From assembly GCF_019059575.1 (NCBI RefSeq), contig NW_024882984.1, positions 62,001 through 126,000 on the forward strand: a DNA stretch of 64,000 bases, in the 5' to 3' direction. The notes under the pieces are model-generated. The model searched no databases. It worked only from the letters and a program-made list of their open reading frames with translations, and was not told the origin of the DNA. This DNA is from Amphibalanus amphitrite (Eukaryota > Arthropoda > Thecostraca > Balanomorpha > Balanidae). The translations under genes and the position numbers were made by a program. Shown here piece after piece: positions 39,302 through 49,918 of this stretch (within the stretch, counting starts at the first letter, position 1; the number at the start of each line of letters is the position of its first letter).

Positions 39302-39944
39302 ATGCGCGCCTCTCGTCTGCTCGGTGCCGGCGTGGCCGCGCTGGCCGCCGGAGCCCGCGCCGATACCGGATACGGCGACACCGGCTACAGTGGCGGCTAC
39401 CTGGGCTACACCGACTATCGGCCGTCGCCGCCGCGGCTGCACGCGCCGCTCAAGGAGACGCACGCGCCGCCGTACGGGCCGTACTGCGACTGCTCCAAGT
39501 ACGAGCTGCTGGGCCTGGGCTCGGGCGTGGCGTCGCTGGCGACGTTTGGCGCGCTGCTGCTGCTGGCCAGTGTGAACGGAACGGGCAGTAGCCTGCTGAC
39601 GGGCCGGCGGCGGGCCGACGGTGGCCCGGCGCGCGCCGCAGCCGCGGCCGCCTGCGCCGGCGTGCAGCTGGTGGTCGGCGCCGACTGGCGGCCGCCGCGG
39701 GCCGCCGTCCCAGCGGCGGCGGGCCGCGCGGCGGCCGGCGCCGGCTGCGACTGTTTCCCGGGCCTGGCCGGCGCGGTGACCGGGTTCGCAGCGCTGGGCG
39801 GCCTCGCCGGCTACTCGCTGTACCAGGCCAACCGGGCGCTGCGCGCCGCCCTCACACTGGCCGCCATGACCGGCACCACCACCACGACGACGGGCACGGC
39901 GCGCCGGCTGCGCCCGCCGGCGCCCGGAGAGCTGCTCGACGACG
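39302..39944 (+). CDS. Gene B exon 1
   Basis: ATG chosen for the signal peptide MRASRLLGAGVAALAAGARA. Extremely GC-rich. Uninterrupted equivalent of gene A exons 1-3 plus the start of exon 4. Donor GACGACG|GTAAGG, phase 1. Confidence 0.8.
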
Positions 39945-42900
39945 GTAAGGCGCCGCCGGTCCCGCCCAGCCGCCGTGTGTATGTGCATTGTGCCGCGAGC
40001 GGAGCACCTCTAGGTCCGGTGCCGCCACACTGCTGTTTGTCCCGCGGGTGTAGGCATCCCTCTGCCCCCGGTGTAGGCACCTCTCTGTGCCGAGGTGTAA
40101 GCAGCTCTCTGCCCCTGGTGTAAGCAGGTCTCTGCCCCCGATGTAGGCAGCTCCCTGTGCCGCGGTGCAGGCAGCTTCTCCGTCCCGCGGTGTAAGCAGC
40201 CGGTGTAAGCAGCCGGTGTAAGCACTAAGCAGCCGGTGTAAGCAGCCGGTGTAAGCAGCCGGTGTAAGCAGCCGGTGTAAGCAGCCGGTGCGTCTGTCCG
40301 TCCCCCGGTGTACGCAGCCGGTGCCTCTGTCCGTCCCGCGGTGTAAGCAGCCGGTGCCTCTGTCCGTCCCCCGGTGTAAGCAGCCGGTGCCTCTCCGTCC
40401 CGCGGTGTACGCAGCCGGTGTACGCAGCCGGTGTACGCAGCCGGTGTACGCAGCCGGTGCCTCTGTCCGTCCCGCGGTGTAAGCAGCCGGTGCCTCTGTC
40501 CGTCCCGCGGTGTAAGCAGCCGGTGCCTCTGTCCGGCAGCGCTGGGCAGCCCTCTCCGTCCCGCGGTGTACGCAGCCGGTGCCTCTGTCCGTCCCCCGGT
40601 GTAAGCAGCCGGTGCCTCTGTCCGTCCCGCGGTGTACGCAGCCGGTGCCTCTGTCCGTCCCCCGGTGTAAGCAGCCGGTGCCTCTGTCCGTCCCGCGGTG
40701 TAAGCAGCCGGTGCCTCTCTGTGCCGCGGTGTAAGCAGCCGGTGCCTCTGTCCGTCCCCCGGTGTACGCAGCCGGTGCCTCTGTCCGTCCCGCGGTGTAC
40801 GCAGCCGGTGCCTCTGTCCGTCCCCCGGTGTAAGCAGCCGGTGCCTCTGTCCGGCAGCGCTGGGCAGGTCTCTGCACCAGGTGTAGGCAGCTCTCTGTGC
40901 CGCGGTGTAAGCAGCCGGTGCCTCTGTCCGGCAGCGCTGGGCTCGGCGGAGCTGCTGGAGAAGCTGGACGTGCTGGCCCACATGGCGTCCGTGCTGCTGG
41001 GCTCCACGGAGCCGACCTGTCAGCGGGCGGCGCTGTGCCACCTGGGCGGCCGGGCGGCCGGCGCCGGGCCGCCCTACTCGCAGCTGGTGCCGCTGGCCAG
41101 GTGAGCCCGAGCGGCGCGCACACACACAGACACACACACAGAGCCACAGCCGCACAGCACGAGCCCGGCACCTGTGTAATGCATCCATCGTCAAATCAAA
41201 TACCACAATACAATTCCTGCCATTGTCGTTGCTACTCCCACCACTGTCGTTACTCCCACCACTGTCGTTGTTACTCCCGCCACTGTCGTTACTCGTTACA
41301 GTCTGCCACTGTCGTTGTTCCCCGCCGCTGTCGTTACTCCCCCACCACTGTCGTTACTCCCACCACTGTCGTTGCTACTCCCACCACTGTCGTTACTCCC
41401 GCCACTGTCGTTGTTCCCCACCGTTGTCGTTGTTCCCCTGCCACTATCGTTGCAGCCTACCGCTGTCTAATAGGGGAGACCCGGGAGGTATGGGCCGGTT
41501 TAAAGGTAAGTTTCTTCCAGTGGGCAGTGGCTAGACCCGGTTTTTCACTCTGTCTACGTGAAATTGCTTTTCGCCTACAAACTGTGCCTGATATTAGGCA
41601 TCTGGGACCAACTATTTTGTCTCGAGATAACTTTCAATCAATCATGCGCTTTTTCGATCCATCAAAATACACCGGGAGGTATGGGCCGGTGCTATGTTTC
41701 ACATTCTTTTCTCGACAATGAGAACAATACTCGTAGCTGGTATCTACCTGGATCTCTCTTAGAGCCCAGCCACCGCATAAGCGGCCAACTGCAGCTTACT
41801 TCATGGAGGTCACTTGGGCACATAAGTATTTTGGTAAACTCAATCATGCTCCACGAAATTTCATTTATTTCATTTATTCAGCAAAATCATCTACGGGGAG
41901 TCCCCCAATTAGCGACGAAGTCAAACATTAAAAACACAAATATAGCATGTAAATGAACACTAACAGCATACAGTTTAAAATACATACAGTGGTATAATTA
42001 GATAAATAAAAGAAGTTGACCTTTTCCTCGACATCAAAAATGTAAAAAGCCGAATAATATATTTTAAAATTCTATTCAATATGTTCCTCGCTCGAGCACT
42101 TAGTAATATTACATACAGTGGTGATAAAATAGCAAAACAGCTCGTGCCTACAGTTACACGAAGAAGCTTCTCATCACGCAGCACACACATATGCGATAAC
42201 ACTGGAACGGAACGTGACATATGAGTCGTGAAAGATGTCAGCTTGCGATCGCTGTCTCAGAAAGCTGTTCACGACCTTCGGCAAACGCACAAATAATCCA
42301 CCCTTCACAGTGCTGACTCTAGCATAGGGCACATACAACAGCACTTGTTGCCGCGTCGAACGGATGGGTGTGCTCAGGGAAAAGGCGCTCAGCAAGAATG
42401 ATGAGCGTATCTTCCCGGATATAAAAAAAATAAGATAAATAATATTTTTTTTTTGCTGTTCGAATGAAATTTGTAGTTAAATGTTCGACCATGCGCGGCA
42501 AAAATAAAACTTATTGAAGAGGACATTCAATGAAAGCATCATTTTATTGATTTAGGATCAACGGTGGTGGGTGGCCCGAACCTCCCGGTTAGGACGCCAG
42601 AATGTGCGTAGTATCTCAGCTCATAATCTTGCAACAAAGCTTCAAATTGTCTATCCAGTCCTAATTTGCATGCTTTACACTTTATGTTAGAGCTGGTCTG
42701 ACATCATAAAACGAGCCTGGTTCAAATTCACCACGATTTTTTTGTAGGTATGTACCGTATTTTACTCGAAGAGGGCAAAAACATCACCGCTCATTGCCAA
42801 AGAAGATTGAGGAAGATTTCGGAAATCACGTGGGTTGTATAACGGAATGGCTGCTACCAGTTTACGCGGTCAAATGTGTAAAAATACGTAACACTTCTTC

Positions 42901-43258
42901 AAAACTGCGATGACCCATACCTCCGAGGGGCCCATACCTCCCGGGTCTCCCCTACTCCCGTCACTGTCGATGTTACTCCCGCCACTGTCGTTACTCGTTA
43001 CAGTCTGCCACTGTCGCTGTTCCCCTGCCACTGTCGTTGTTCCCCCGCCACTGTCGTTACTCCCGCTGCGGTCGTTGTGACTGGCGCCGCTGTGGTTGTG
43101 ACTAGCGCCGCTGTGGTTGCAGCCTGCCGCTGTCGGCGCTGCTGGCAGCTCGGTCGGGAGGCTCCCCGGCCGCCCTGTGCCACGCCGGGACGGCCGGCGG
43201 ACGGCGCAGCTGCGCGCGCCTCCAGCGCCGCTGTCGAGCCGCCCGGCGGCGGCCGTGA
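39302..43258 (+). CDS. Gene B: paralog of gene A, secreted GY-rich protein (3 exons, 314 aa)
   Basis: Exons 39302-39944, 40935-41100 and 43123-43258 join at phases 1 and 2 and total 945 nt with TGA. Domains: signal peptide (1-20); GY-rich segment with DTGY/GGYLGY motifs (21-40); C-D-C (62-64) then a hydrophobic stretch (69-91); Cys 118; C-D-C-F (149-152) then a second hydrophobic stretch (155-175); a short Thr run (192-197); C-terminal domain with SAELLEKLDVLAHMASVLLG and PYSQLVPLA; Cys-containing tail. The order equals gene A, but the whole first part is one exon. An NGT sequon lies at 92-94. Family unknown. An extracellular or membrane-anchored structural role is inferred from composition only. 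Confidence 0.78.
39945..40934 (+). repeat. Intron 1 of gene B with 33-bp minisatellite
   Basis: From about 40060 a 33-bp unit, CCGGTGCCTCTGTCCGTCCC plus GCGGTGTAAGCAG, and a 13-bp form CCGGTGTAAGCAG repeat up to the exon 2 acceptor. The acceptor context CTGTCCGGCAG|CGCTGGG occurs three times (AG at 40539, 40857 and the real 40934). Minus-strand frames reading TEAPAAYT are artefacts. Confidence 0.9.
40935..41100 (+). CDS. Gene B exon 2
   Basis: Encodes ALGSAELLEKLDVLAHMASV, LLGSTEPTCQRAALCHLGG and PPYSQLVPLA. The final motif and Cys spacing match the end of gene A exon 4. Acceptor GTCCGGCAG|C, donor CTGGCCAG|GTGAGC, phase 2 as in gene A. Confidence 0.8.
41219..41465 (+). repeat. CCACTGTCGTTACTCC minisatellite, left half
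   Basis: Units of CCACTGTCGTTACTCC and CCACTGTCGTTGTTCCCC in intron 2 of gene B. The last unit reads CGTTGCAGCCTACCGCTGTC, a near copy of the real exon 3 acceptor and first exon bases. Continues at 42955 beyond the element at 41473-42952. Confidence 0.85.
41473..42952. mobile_element. TA-flanked element with GGGGAGACCCGGGAGG ends
   Basis: TA at 41471 and 42953; left GGGGAGACCCGGGAGGTATG, right CATACCTCCCGGGTCTCCCC. Iterons of GGGAGGTATGGGCC at 41486 and 41680, and inverted at 42900-42945. Splits the intron 2 array of gene B. A frame near 41610-41670 reads TILSRDNFQSIMRFFD, weakly like the conserved part of piggyBac transposases. Confidence 0.8.
42955..43122 (+). repeat. Minisatellite right half before gene B exon 3
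   Basis: CACTGTCGTTACTCCCGC-type units continue, then change to GGCGCCGCTGTGGTTGTGAC words leading into the acceptor GTGGTTGCAG|C. Confidence 0.8.
43123..43258 (+). CDS. Gene B exon 3: Cys-containing C-terminal tail
   Basis: Encodes (S)LPLSALLAARSGGSPAALC, HAGTAGGRRSCARLQRRC and a basic end to TGA. Aligns with gene A exon 5. Acceptor TGTGGTTGCAG|C fits phase 2. Confidence 0.75.
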
Positions 43259-43660
43259 GCCGACAGTGGCCACAGCGGACAGAGGACGGTGGACAGCGGA
43301 CAGCGAGTGGTGGATGTGGACGGTGAACAGCGGACAGGGGACAGCGGACAGCGGACAGCGGGCAGCGAGTAGTGGATGTGGACGGTGAACAGCGGACAGA
43401 GGACAGCGGACAGCGGACGGTGGACAGCGAGCAGCGGACGGTGGACAGCGAGCAGCGAGCAGTGTACATATGTGGACGGTGGACAGCGAGTAGCGGCCCA
43501 GCGGGCGGCCTGAGTCACCGCTCGGCGAGCCGCGGACGGTGGACGGTGGACGGCGGGCAGAGGGCGGCCTGAGTCACCGCTCGACGAGCCGCGGACGGTG
43601 GACGGTGGACAGCGAGTAGCGGCCCAGCGGCCGGCCTGAGTCACCGCTCGGCGAGCCGCG
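43259..43660 (+). repeat. GGACAGCGGACAG minisatellite after the gene B stop
   Basis: GACAGCGGACAGCGG, GGACGGTGGACAGCGAG and GGATGTGGACGGTGAACAGC words, then a longer repeat of about 75 bp (GCGGCCTGAGTCACCGCTCG) at 43500-43655. Probably within the 3' UTR. Confidence 0.85.
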
Positions 43661-44094
43661 GACAGCAGTCGGTCGGCTGACCTCAGATACCGCGTCACGG
43701 CCACTGAACACCACGCACCACATCCATAGGGCCCAGGCTGCTGCTGAAGGGACCACATTCAGAAATGATGGGATCATGGGAGCGAATAAGTAGCTAGCCA
43801 GTAGCCACTGCCCACAAAGAACGTTGCGCATTTCGTATCTGAGAGCATTTTCACATCTATAAGTGGCTTATGCCGTCACTGCTAGGAGTCCCAACCCGTG
43901 TGCGATTTCCGGGCTGACAGGCAGCCAGGCATTTGAATTTTGAACATGGAATCCGATCACTATTCTATGGGCAGTTTGAGGGCAGGCTGGTAGGCGCTAC
44001 TGCATGCGTGCACTCACTGTTCACCCGCGCCGCTTTTTGGAATGGGGCGGAAGGGTCACTGATCTGCCGCCCCACCCCGTGTTTCTGCAATATA
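43661..44094. other. Spacer downstream of gene B
   Basis: No gene recognised and no clear repeat family. Confidence 0.3.
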
Positions 44095-44098
44095 TTAA

Positions 44099-44838
44099 CA
44101 CGCGCACCGAAGGGGGTCTGCGCCAACTTAGTACCGACGGGGGGATGACCGCCCCTCCCCCCTGAGATCTCGAGAACGAAGCAAGATAGTGACAAGCGGT
44201 AAACGGCATCAGATACGCACGGACAAGGTCTACAATTTTTACGAAGGTCATTTTCAGGTCAGGTCAAAGATGACGTCACAGGGGTAAAAAAAGTCAAAAT
44301 GGCGGCGCTAGATATGGAGAGTTTTTCTCGAATAACTTTCGGATTAGTCAAGATGGGAACAAACTAAGGGCAATATCGTGATCCTCTCGTCAATCCGCAT
44401 CGAATGATATATATATATTGACCTCGAAAAGTCAAGGTCAAGAGTTGACCTCAGGTCACGTGACCTCGAGGTTATCATGTATATCATTCGATGCGTCTTG
44501 ACGAGCTGAACACAATGAGACTAACCGCGCGGCTGCATCTTGTTTCTGTATGGAGTTATTGGCAAAAAAAAAACCTTTGGTGACCTTTGATGACGTCACA
44601 TGACCTTACAGCTGCCCAACAGCAAAACAGACCTCAAGGTAGTGTGACCTCTGACGTCATCGGTTTGACCTAGGTCAATAAAATTGGGTTTCAAGGTAGT
44701 TCCCTGATACTTGATAGGGCTATCCAACACCGTTTGCCGCTTGTCGCTAGGTTGAGTGGTTCTCGAGATCCTAGGGGGAGCAAATTGCCCCCCCCCCAAC
44801 AGGGCGCGTTGCTCAGCAGAGCCCAACGGCCGCGCGGG
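44099..44838. mobile_element. TTAA element, chimeric interior
   Basis: TTAA at 44095 and 44839. 44150-44640 matches 25620-26110 of the CCCTATTCC family, but both termini (CACGCGCACC; CGGCCGCGCGGG) belong to the CCCGCGC type. Suggests recombination between families or deletion fusion. Confidence 0.65.
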
Positions 44839-44842
44839 TTAA

Positions 44843-46027
44843 CCCGCGCCCCGTAGGGCTACCGGCGGACCCTACCACACGTAGGGGGGCGGGGCGTTTC
44901 GGCCCCCCCCTAAGATCTCGGAAATTTACCGGCCGATTTTCAAAATTCAAACGGCGTTCCATAGCCCCACCAGGTAACTGCCTTGTGACCAAACTTCATT
45001 GACCTAGGTCAAACCGATGACGTCACAGGTCAGGTCAAAAGTCAGATTTTCACCGTTCACAGGCATTTCAAGAAAAGCGTTGTGAAATCAAGCAAATTGG
45101 TAAGTTATTGAAAACCATCGATGGTACAATGCTTGTCAAACACATGCTTCGCTATCTGAGGTCACTGATACCAGGTCAGGTCACAGAGGTCAGGTCACTG
45201 GGGGTCACAATATGAAAGTGTCGTGTGATAAATGTTTTATGGTCCATTTTACATGACAAATGCGATTATGTGGGTCAGGCAGCCTTTGGGGTCAGCTAAG
45301 ATTATGCTCTGGTAAAGGTCAGGTCAAGGTCAGGTCAAGGTCAGGTAAAATTAGGTAAAATTTCAAAGTTGATATTTTTGCATGAAATGGGTATCCATTC
45401 GATGCAGCTCGTCACGGGGAAGCCAATGGTGGTCTTTGTTTTGCCATACGTGGTCTAGAATTGCCAAAAATTGAGTTTGAAAATTTTATGTCATCATTTT
45501 TGAACAGTTTTTACGCTATAACTTGGCCAAAAAGCGAGATACCGATCTGACATCTGGTATGTATATAGAAGACTGTAGGTACTATTACATATATTCCGTT
45601 TTTTTTTCGAAACTCAAAAAAGTTTTTGGATTTTTTTGCTAATATATCTAAAAAAATTGCATTTTTGATTTTTGGGCGTCAAAACTCAAAAATTTCAAAA
45701 ATCCGAGATAATAATTTTGTAGCCCTGTCAATTTTACACCTTTTCTGTCTTTATCATTTTTCTGTATCTTCAAAGCTGTAGGCCTGAGACTTGAGAGCTC
45801 TTCTCGCGAAGGTCTTTTTTCGGTCGAAAATGGCAGAACATGACGTCATTCTGACGTCATTTGTGGCCAACCTATCATAGCCTCTGGAAATATTTTTGGT
45901 CATAATGTGTAAAATTGATGCCCGGAGGGGTCCTTAAAGTTTGGTGGCGATATCTCCAGCCGTTTAGGAGATATCGACGGAAAAGGACAGGGGGGGCGTT
46001 TCGCCCCCCCCCCCTACGGGGCGCAGG
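44843..46027 (+). mobile_element. TTAA element with CCCGCGCCCCGTAGGG ends
   Basis: TTAA at 44839 (shared with its neighbour) and 46028. Left CCCGCGCCCCGTAGGGC, right CCCCTACGGGGCGCAGG. About 1.19 kb and uninterrupted, so it is the reference for split relatives at 22635 and 51269. It holds the empty sites of the foldbacks at 23175 and 52162. Confidence 0.85.
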
Positions 46028-46275
46028 TTAAATGTCTTATGCGATCGAGAGGCGACGGAAGGTCAGGAATGATGACATAAGACAGCCAGAATGTCCTGAA
46101 TGCGATAAAAGGCGATGGGCGGGAAAAAAGCGCCGGGAGATTTACTCACAGCCCTAGGCGGTGAAGAGGTTGCGCTGTGACCAAATAAGACGGGCGGTTA
46201 ACTATATGGACAATAAAGCTAAGATGTTTATCAAGTGTTTCAAGCTAGAGTGTCCTTCTATGAAGTGCTTGCTAA

Positions 46276-47010
46276 CCCGCGCCCCAGTGGCGGTCTCAGC
46301 CAACTTCGCCCTAGTGGGGGGGGGGGCATATGTTACCACCCACCTCTAACTCAAAAACTAACAGGACTAGGAAGCCGCGATAAAAAGCAGTCGATAGCTC
46401 TCAATGCGTAGGTTTGAAAGTATTCCGGCCAATTTGCATCTTAGAGCAATATTGGGGTCACCAGAGGTCATCAAAGGTCAAAATTTGCCAATTCTCATTA
46501 TATTTTTCAGAAAACATGCCTTTATCTTAGGAACTATGGTAGCTAGAAAAACCCATGAAACAGCAATCGATAGCTTTGAACTCTTCTTATGATAAGGTAA
46601 TTATCGCATTTGACGTCAGGTCAACGGTTTAGCCTCCAGAGGGCATAAACTCCAAAAACAGCTGTTTTTGCGAAAAGTGTTTTTCTACAATAACTTTCGA
46701 CTAAAAAGCCACTACATTTCTATTGCCAGAATCGTGTTCCTCTCGCCAAGACGCGTCGAATGAACTATAATGTGACCTTGAAAGGTCAACTTGAAAATTT
46801 GACCTCAGGTCAAGGTCATGACCTGACCGAAAAAAGGTCATGTTGCTTATCAGTCGATGCGTCTCAACAAGACAAACACAATGAGACCATTCCCAGCGTT
46901 CTATCTCTTTCCAATCGCCAGGTATTGGCAAAAATATGTTTGTAGCCTCAAATGACCTCGGATGACCTTTCTAGAGGCTATCAGCAAAAAATGACACCTT
47001 GGTCATCACA
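46276..47010 (+). mobile_element. TTAA element (CCCGCGCCCCAGTGG type), truncated copy
   Basis: Preceded by a degenerate CTAA. Highly similar to 14386-15120; the right third is missing. 46032-46275 before it has no recognised content. Confidence 0.75.
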
Positions 47011-47149
47011 ATGTGAGCTATACTTATAGGGTTATTGTAGTTGTCCAGTGACCAAGGCCAAACAATATTGGCCGAAATATTTGGACTTGCATACGCAATA
47101 CAATCCCAGTGAATTCCGATAAAGTTTTATATCTACGACACCTTGGTCA

Positions 47150-48365
47150 CACTGGCGGATCCAGACTTGCGTTTTGGGGGGGGGGGGGCCAACTCGTGCA
47201 AGGAGCCAAACCTAGGGTACCCCCAAATCCTGTTTTCTCATCGGATTTAGGCCACTTATTTTTCGTTACAGCCCTGAAACGATAATTTTTTTTTTAAACT
47301 AAAAAAAAAATAGAGAGAGAAATGGTAGCCCACTCAACCCGTGCCTTAATATTACTTTGAAAACACTTCAAATTGCTTTTGTCGACCACCGCTCCGGGTC
47401 GGTGCTTGGCGCAGCCTTCGCGGGCTGGGAGGTGTCGGTTGAACCTCTCTGCCGTTCGGCCCCTGATCAAGCTAGAGCTCGCGGAAAAAAACGAGTGTGT
47501 TGCCTGTGAGTGACGAGAGGAAGCCGATGATACCCGATTTTAAGGTCCTTGGTCATTGGTTGACCTTCCAGGGCGGTGTTTCACGGTCGCGCTGCCAGCC
47601 GCTGCCAGCGCATTCCGCGAGCTAAGGTCAACCTTCGGTAGTGTTGTAGGTATAGGCTAGTTGATGTCTCCATGGAAACCAAAAGTGCCAACAGCGCTGG
47701 CAGCGTGCCGTGAAACACCGCCCAGGTCAGGTCACAGACCCAAAAGACGGGAAAATCAGGGCCTGTCAGAACCTCCTAAAGTAAGGCTGTAATATATTTT
47801 TTTGTGCTGATCACGAATTTCTTGTTAGTTTGGATCATAGATGATGTCTTCATGCCTTTAGGCCATGTCGGAGCAGGCCAGGTCAGGTCAACCAGGTCAA
47901 CCAGTACTTATGGGCGTCCGTGTAGCAGATGTCCGACTACCACTGGCAGCTACGTAACATGATACGAAGGCATCAAAACTACTTCGTAAATGTTCAAATG
48001 GTTGCTAAATGCTAAATTCAAAATCAGCTAAACGAAACTATCCTAGAAACATGTTAAACTCGGAAAAGTGCACCGAGGTCATCAAAGGTCAATGACCTGA
48101 CTTGACCCTAAGGTGACATTGACACCTACCACAATGGTTGGGACCAACATCATTTCACATGTTTGAGCGTTTTAAACCATGAAAAGACTGTAAACGAGCG
48201 GATAATGTGAGCCGACATACGCGGAATCGCGATTCCGGCCAAACATGGCCTCAAACATGGCCAAACATAGTCTCGAGAAATAGGCCACAGGTCAAAGGTC
48301 ACTTGGGTCAGGGTCATGAAATTTTCAGACTTTGTCAACATGAGGGTGCTAAAGTTTCGTCGCGA
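47150..48365 (-). mobile_element. Decayed TTAA-element DNA, empty-site reference
   Basis: 47380-48365 matches the outer parts of 26564-30990 (26640-26977 and 30536-30930) without the hAT-like insert. A G-run lies at 47166. Contains the 149-bp MITE at 47573-47721. Confidence 0.6.
47573..47721. mobile_element. 149-bp MITE with GCGGTGTTTCACGG ends and CCAGG duplication
   Basis: Left GCGGTGTTTCACGG, right CCGTGAAACACCGC, bordered by CCAGG (47568, 47722). The related sequence at 26740-26756 (ACCTTCCAGGTCAGGTC) is the empty site. Confidence 0.85.
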
Positions 48366-48426
48366 TCGGATTCATGATAACTTACACGATAACTTCACGC
48401 GTCGATCGAGAGGTAAAGTATGCAAT

Positions 48427-48473
48427 AGCCGTTTTCACGACGGAACTTTCGCAGAGGAACTTATTTGATACCT
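48427..48473 (-). repeat. 47-bp sequence also found at the giant palindrome centre
   Basis: GCCGTTTTCACGACGGAAC to TTATTTGATACCT, 45 of 47 positions equal to the reverse complement of 59423-59469. A second GGCCGTTTTCACGACGGAA starts at 48478, so this looks like element ends. Confidence 0.75.
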
Positions 48474-48477
48474 AAAG

Positions 48478-49717
48478 GCCGTTTTCACGACGGAATAGCA
48501 GGCATCTATTTAATCCCCATTTAATCCTTTAGTTCCTCAGGAATTTTAGTAGTTCTTTTTAGTAGGTTCCCCAGCTTTCGAATGAATGGTGCGTTAGTTT
48601 GCTATTTTTCTATTAAATATCACATCGATTTACTTTATCTAAGGATTATCACTAATATCAACATAAAGCGTAAGTACAATTATAAAATTATGAAATTATT
48701 AAATACTAGTACAATAGTTAAAAAAAAGATACTGAGTTGCCAGGCTACAAAGAATATATTCATTTATGGCGCACGACAGACATTTAGAAAGCAGCGCCCT
48801 GTTTTATTGCACGCTGCTAGCCGCTTCCATTGGGTTTTGCAGGCCGACGTCATTGGTCGTTACACGTATGATGTCACGCGACTTGTGGCCTGTCACGGCT
48901 CTTTAATGATCTCCACTAAATGAATGCAACAATGGCCTTTTAAGTTGATCTCTGTGGCCATCTGTCTATGGAGCGACCAATATGAAAGTTGGGTGAATTT
49001 ACCGGGGTTACATGACTATGAGCAAACAAATGTGTATCAGGAATGGATTTAGGTGGAGAATTGCGCTGGACCATGAGTGCTCGAACGCTCCCAATTCCAC
49101 GCCGGTTTGGCTTTGGAGCCGAGACAGACGATGCGGGTCAAGGTCACCGCTGGGGTAACGGTGGATTGGCTGCGCCCGAGCACCCGTAACGCGGCACAAT
49201 TCTCCATCTATGGATTTTCCTATTCGCTCAGCATTGTGATAGGCGTTCGTAATAGCATTTACTCTGCTCATGTACCTATCCCCGGTTATTTAAAAGAAGT
49301 TTTTGTGGGGGAATATCACGGCTTTAGGTACTCGGTGGCCCTATTCACGACTTTCAAAGAATGCTCCGATAACTAAACACCGCACAGACCTACTGCATTA
49401 GTGAATCTGACAGGTCTGTGGAATTACATCCCCCCTCACCACACCCCTAGAAACTCATCCAGTGTCCAAAACCACTTTTATCGACTCGCCAAAAAAAACA
49501 CACACACACACACACACATACACACACAAAGCATGGGGCATGTCAGCTCTCAGTTCATTTATCATTGTCTTTACCATGGTTCAATTGCATTGCGCGATTT
49601 AAAGCACGTGAGTGCCTATATAGTATATATGTAGAAAATAATATCTACAGCAAAACATCCAAAATTACAAAGGCTACAATGCTTAAAAAGTAGGTTCATC
49701 AAGGAAGCCCATTTTTA
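48478..49717. other. AT-rich spacer before the giant palindrome
   Basis: Starts with GGCCGTTTTCACGACGG. Contains a short (CA)n tract (49497-49530). No gene supported. Part may belong to the palindrome left arm, which cannot be tested because the right arm leaves the window. Confidence 0.3.
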
Positions 49718-49918
49718 CTTGCGTTGTGTTCCCAACCATGCGATTCCAACGCGGGCTATTCGCAACGTCTGTTAAGGCACGTTAACAACTGACAAGCCGC
49801 CACCGCTGCCACTTATTCATAGATGGTTGATATCGCAGCTTGGGCGTCAGCAGCGCGGCCCACAACGCGTCGGCGCCAGCGCACGCAGCTGTTGGCACTC
49901 GGCAGCCGGTGTTGCGAC

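Noticed and set aside
39852..41206. Minus-strand frames of about 260-440 codons with TEAPAAYT/GQRHRLLTP repeats
   Set aside because: Antisense translations of the gene B intron 1 minisatellite. The + strand has the phase-consistent gene.
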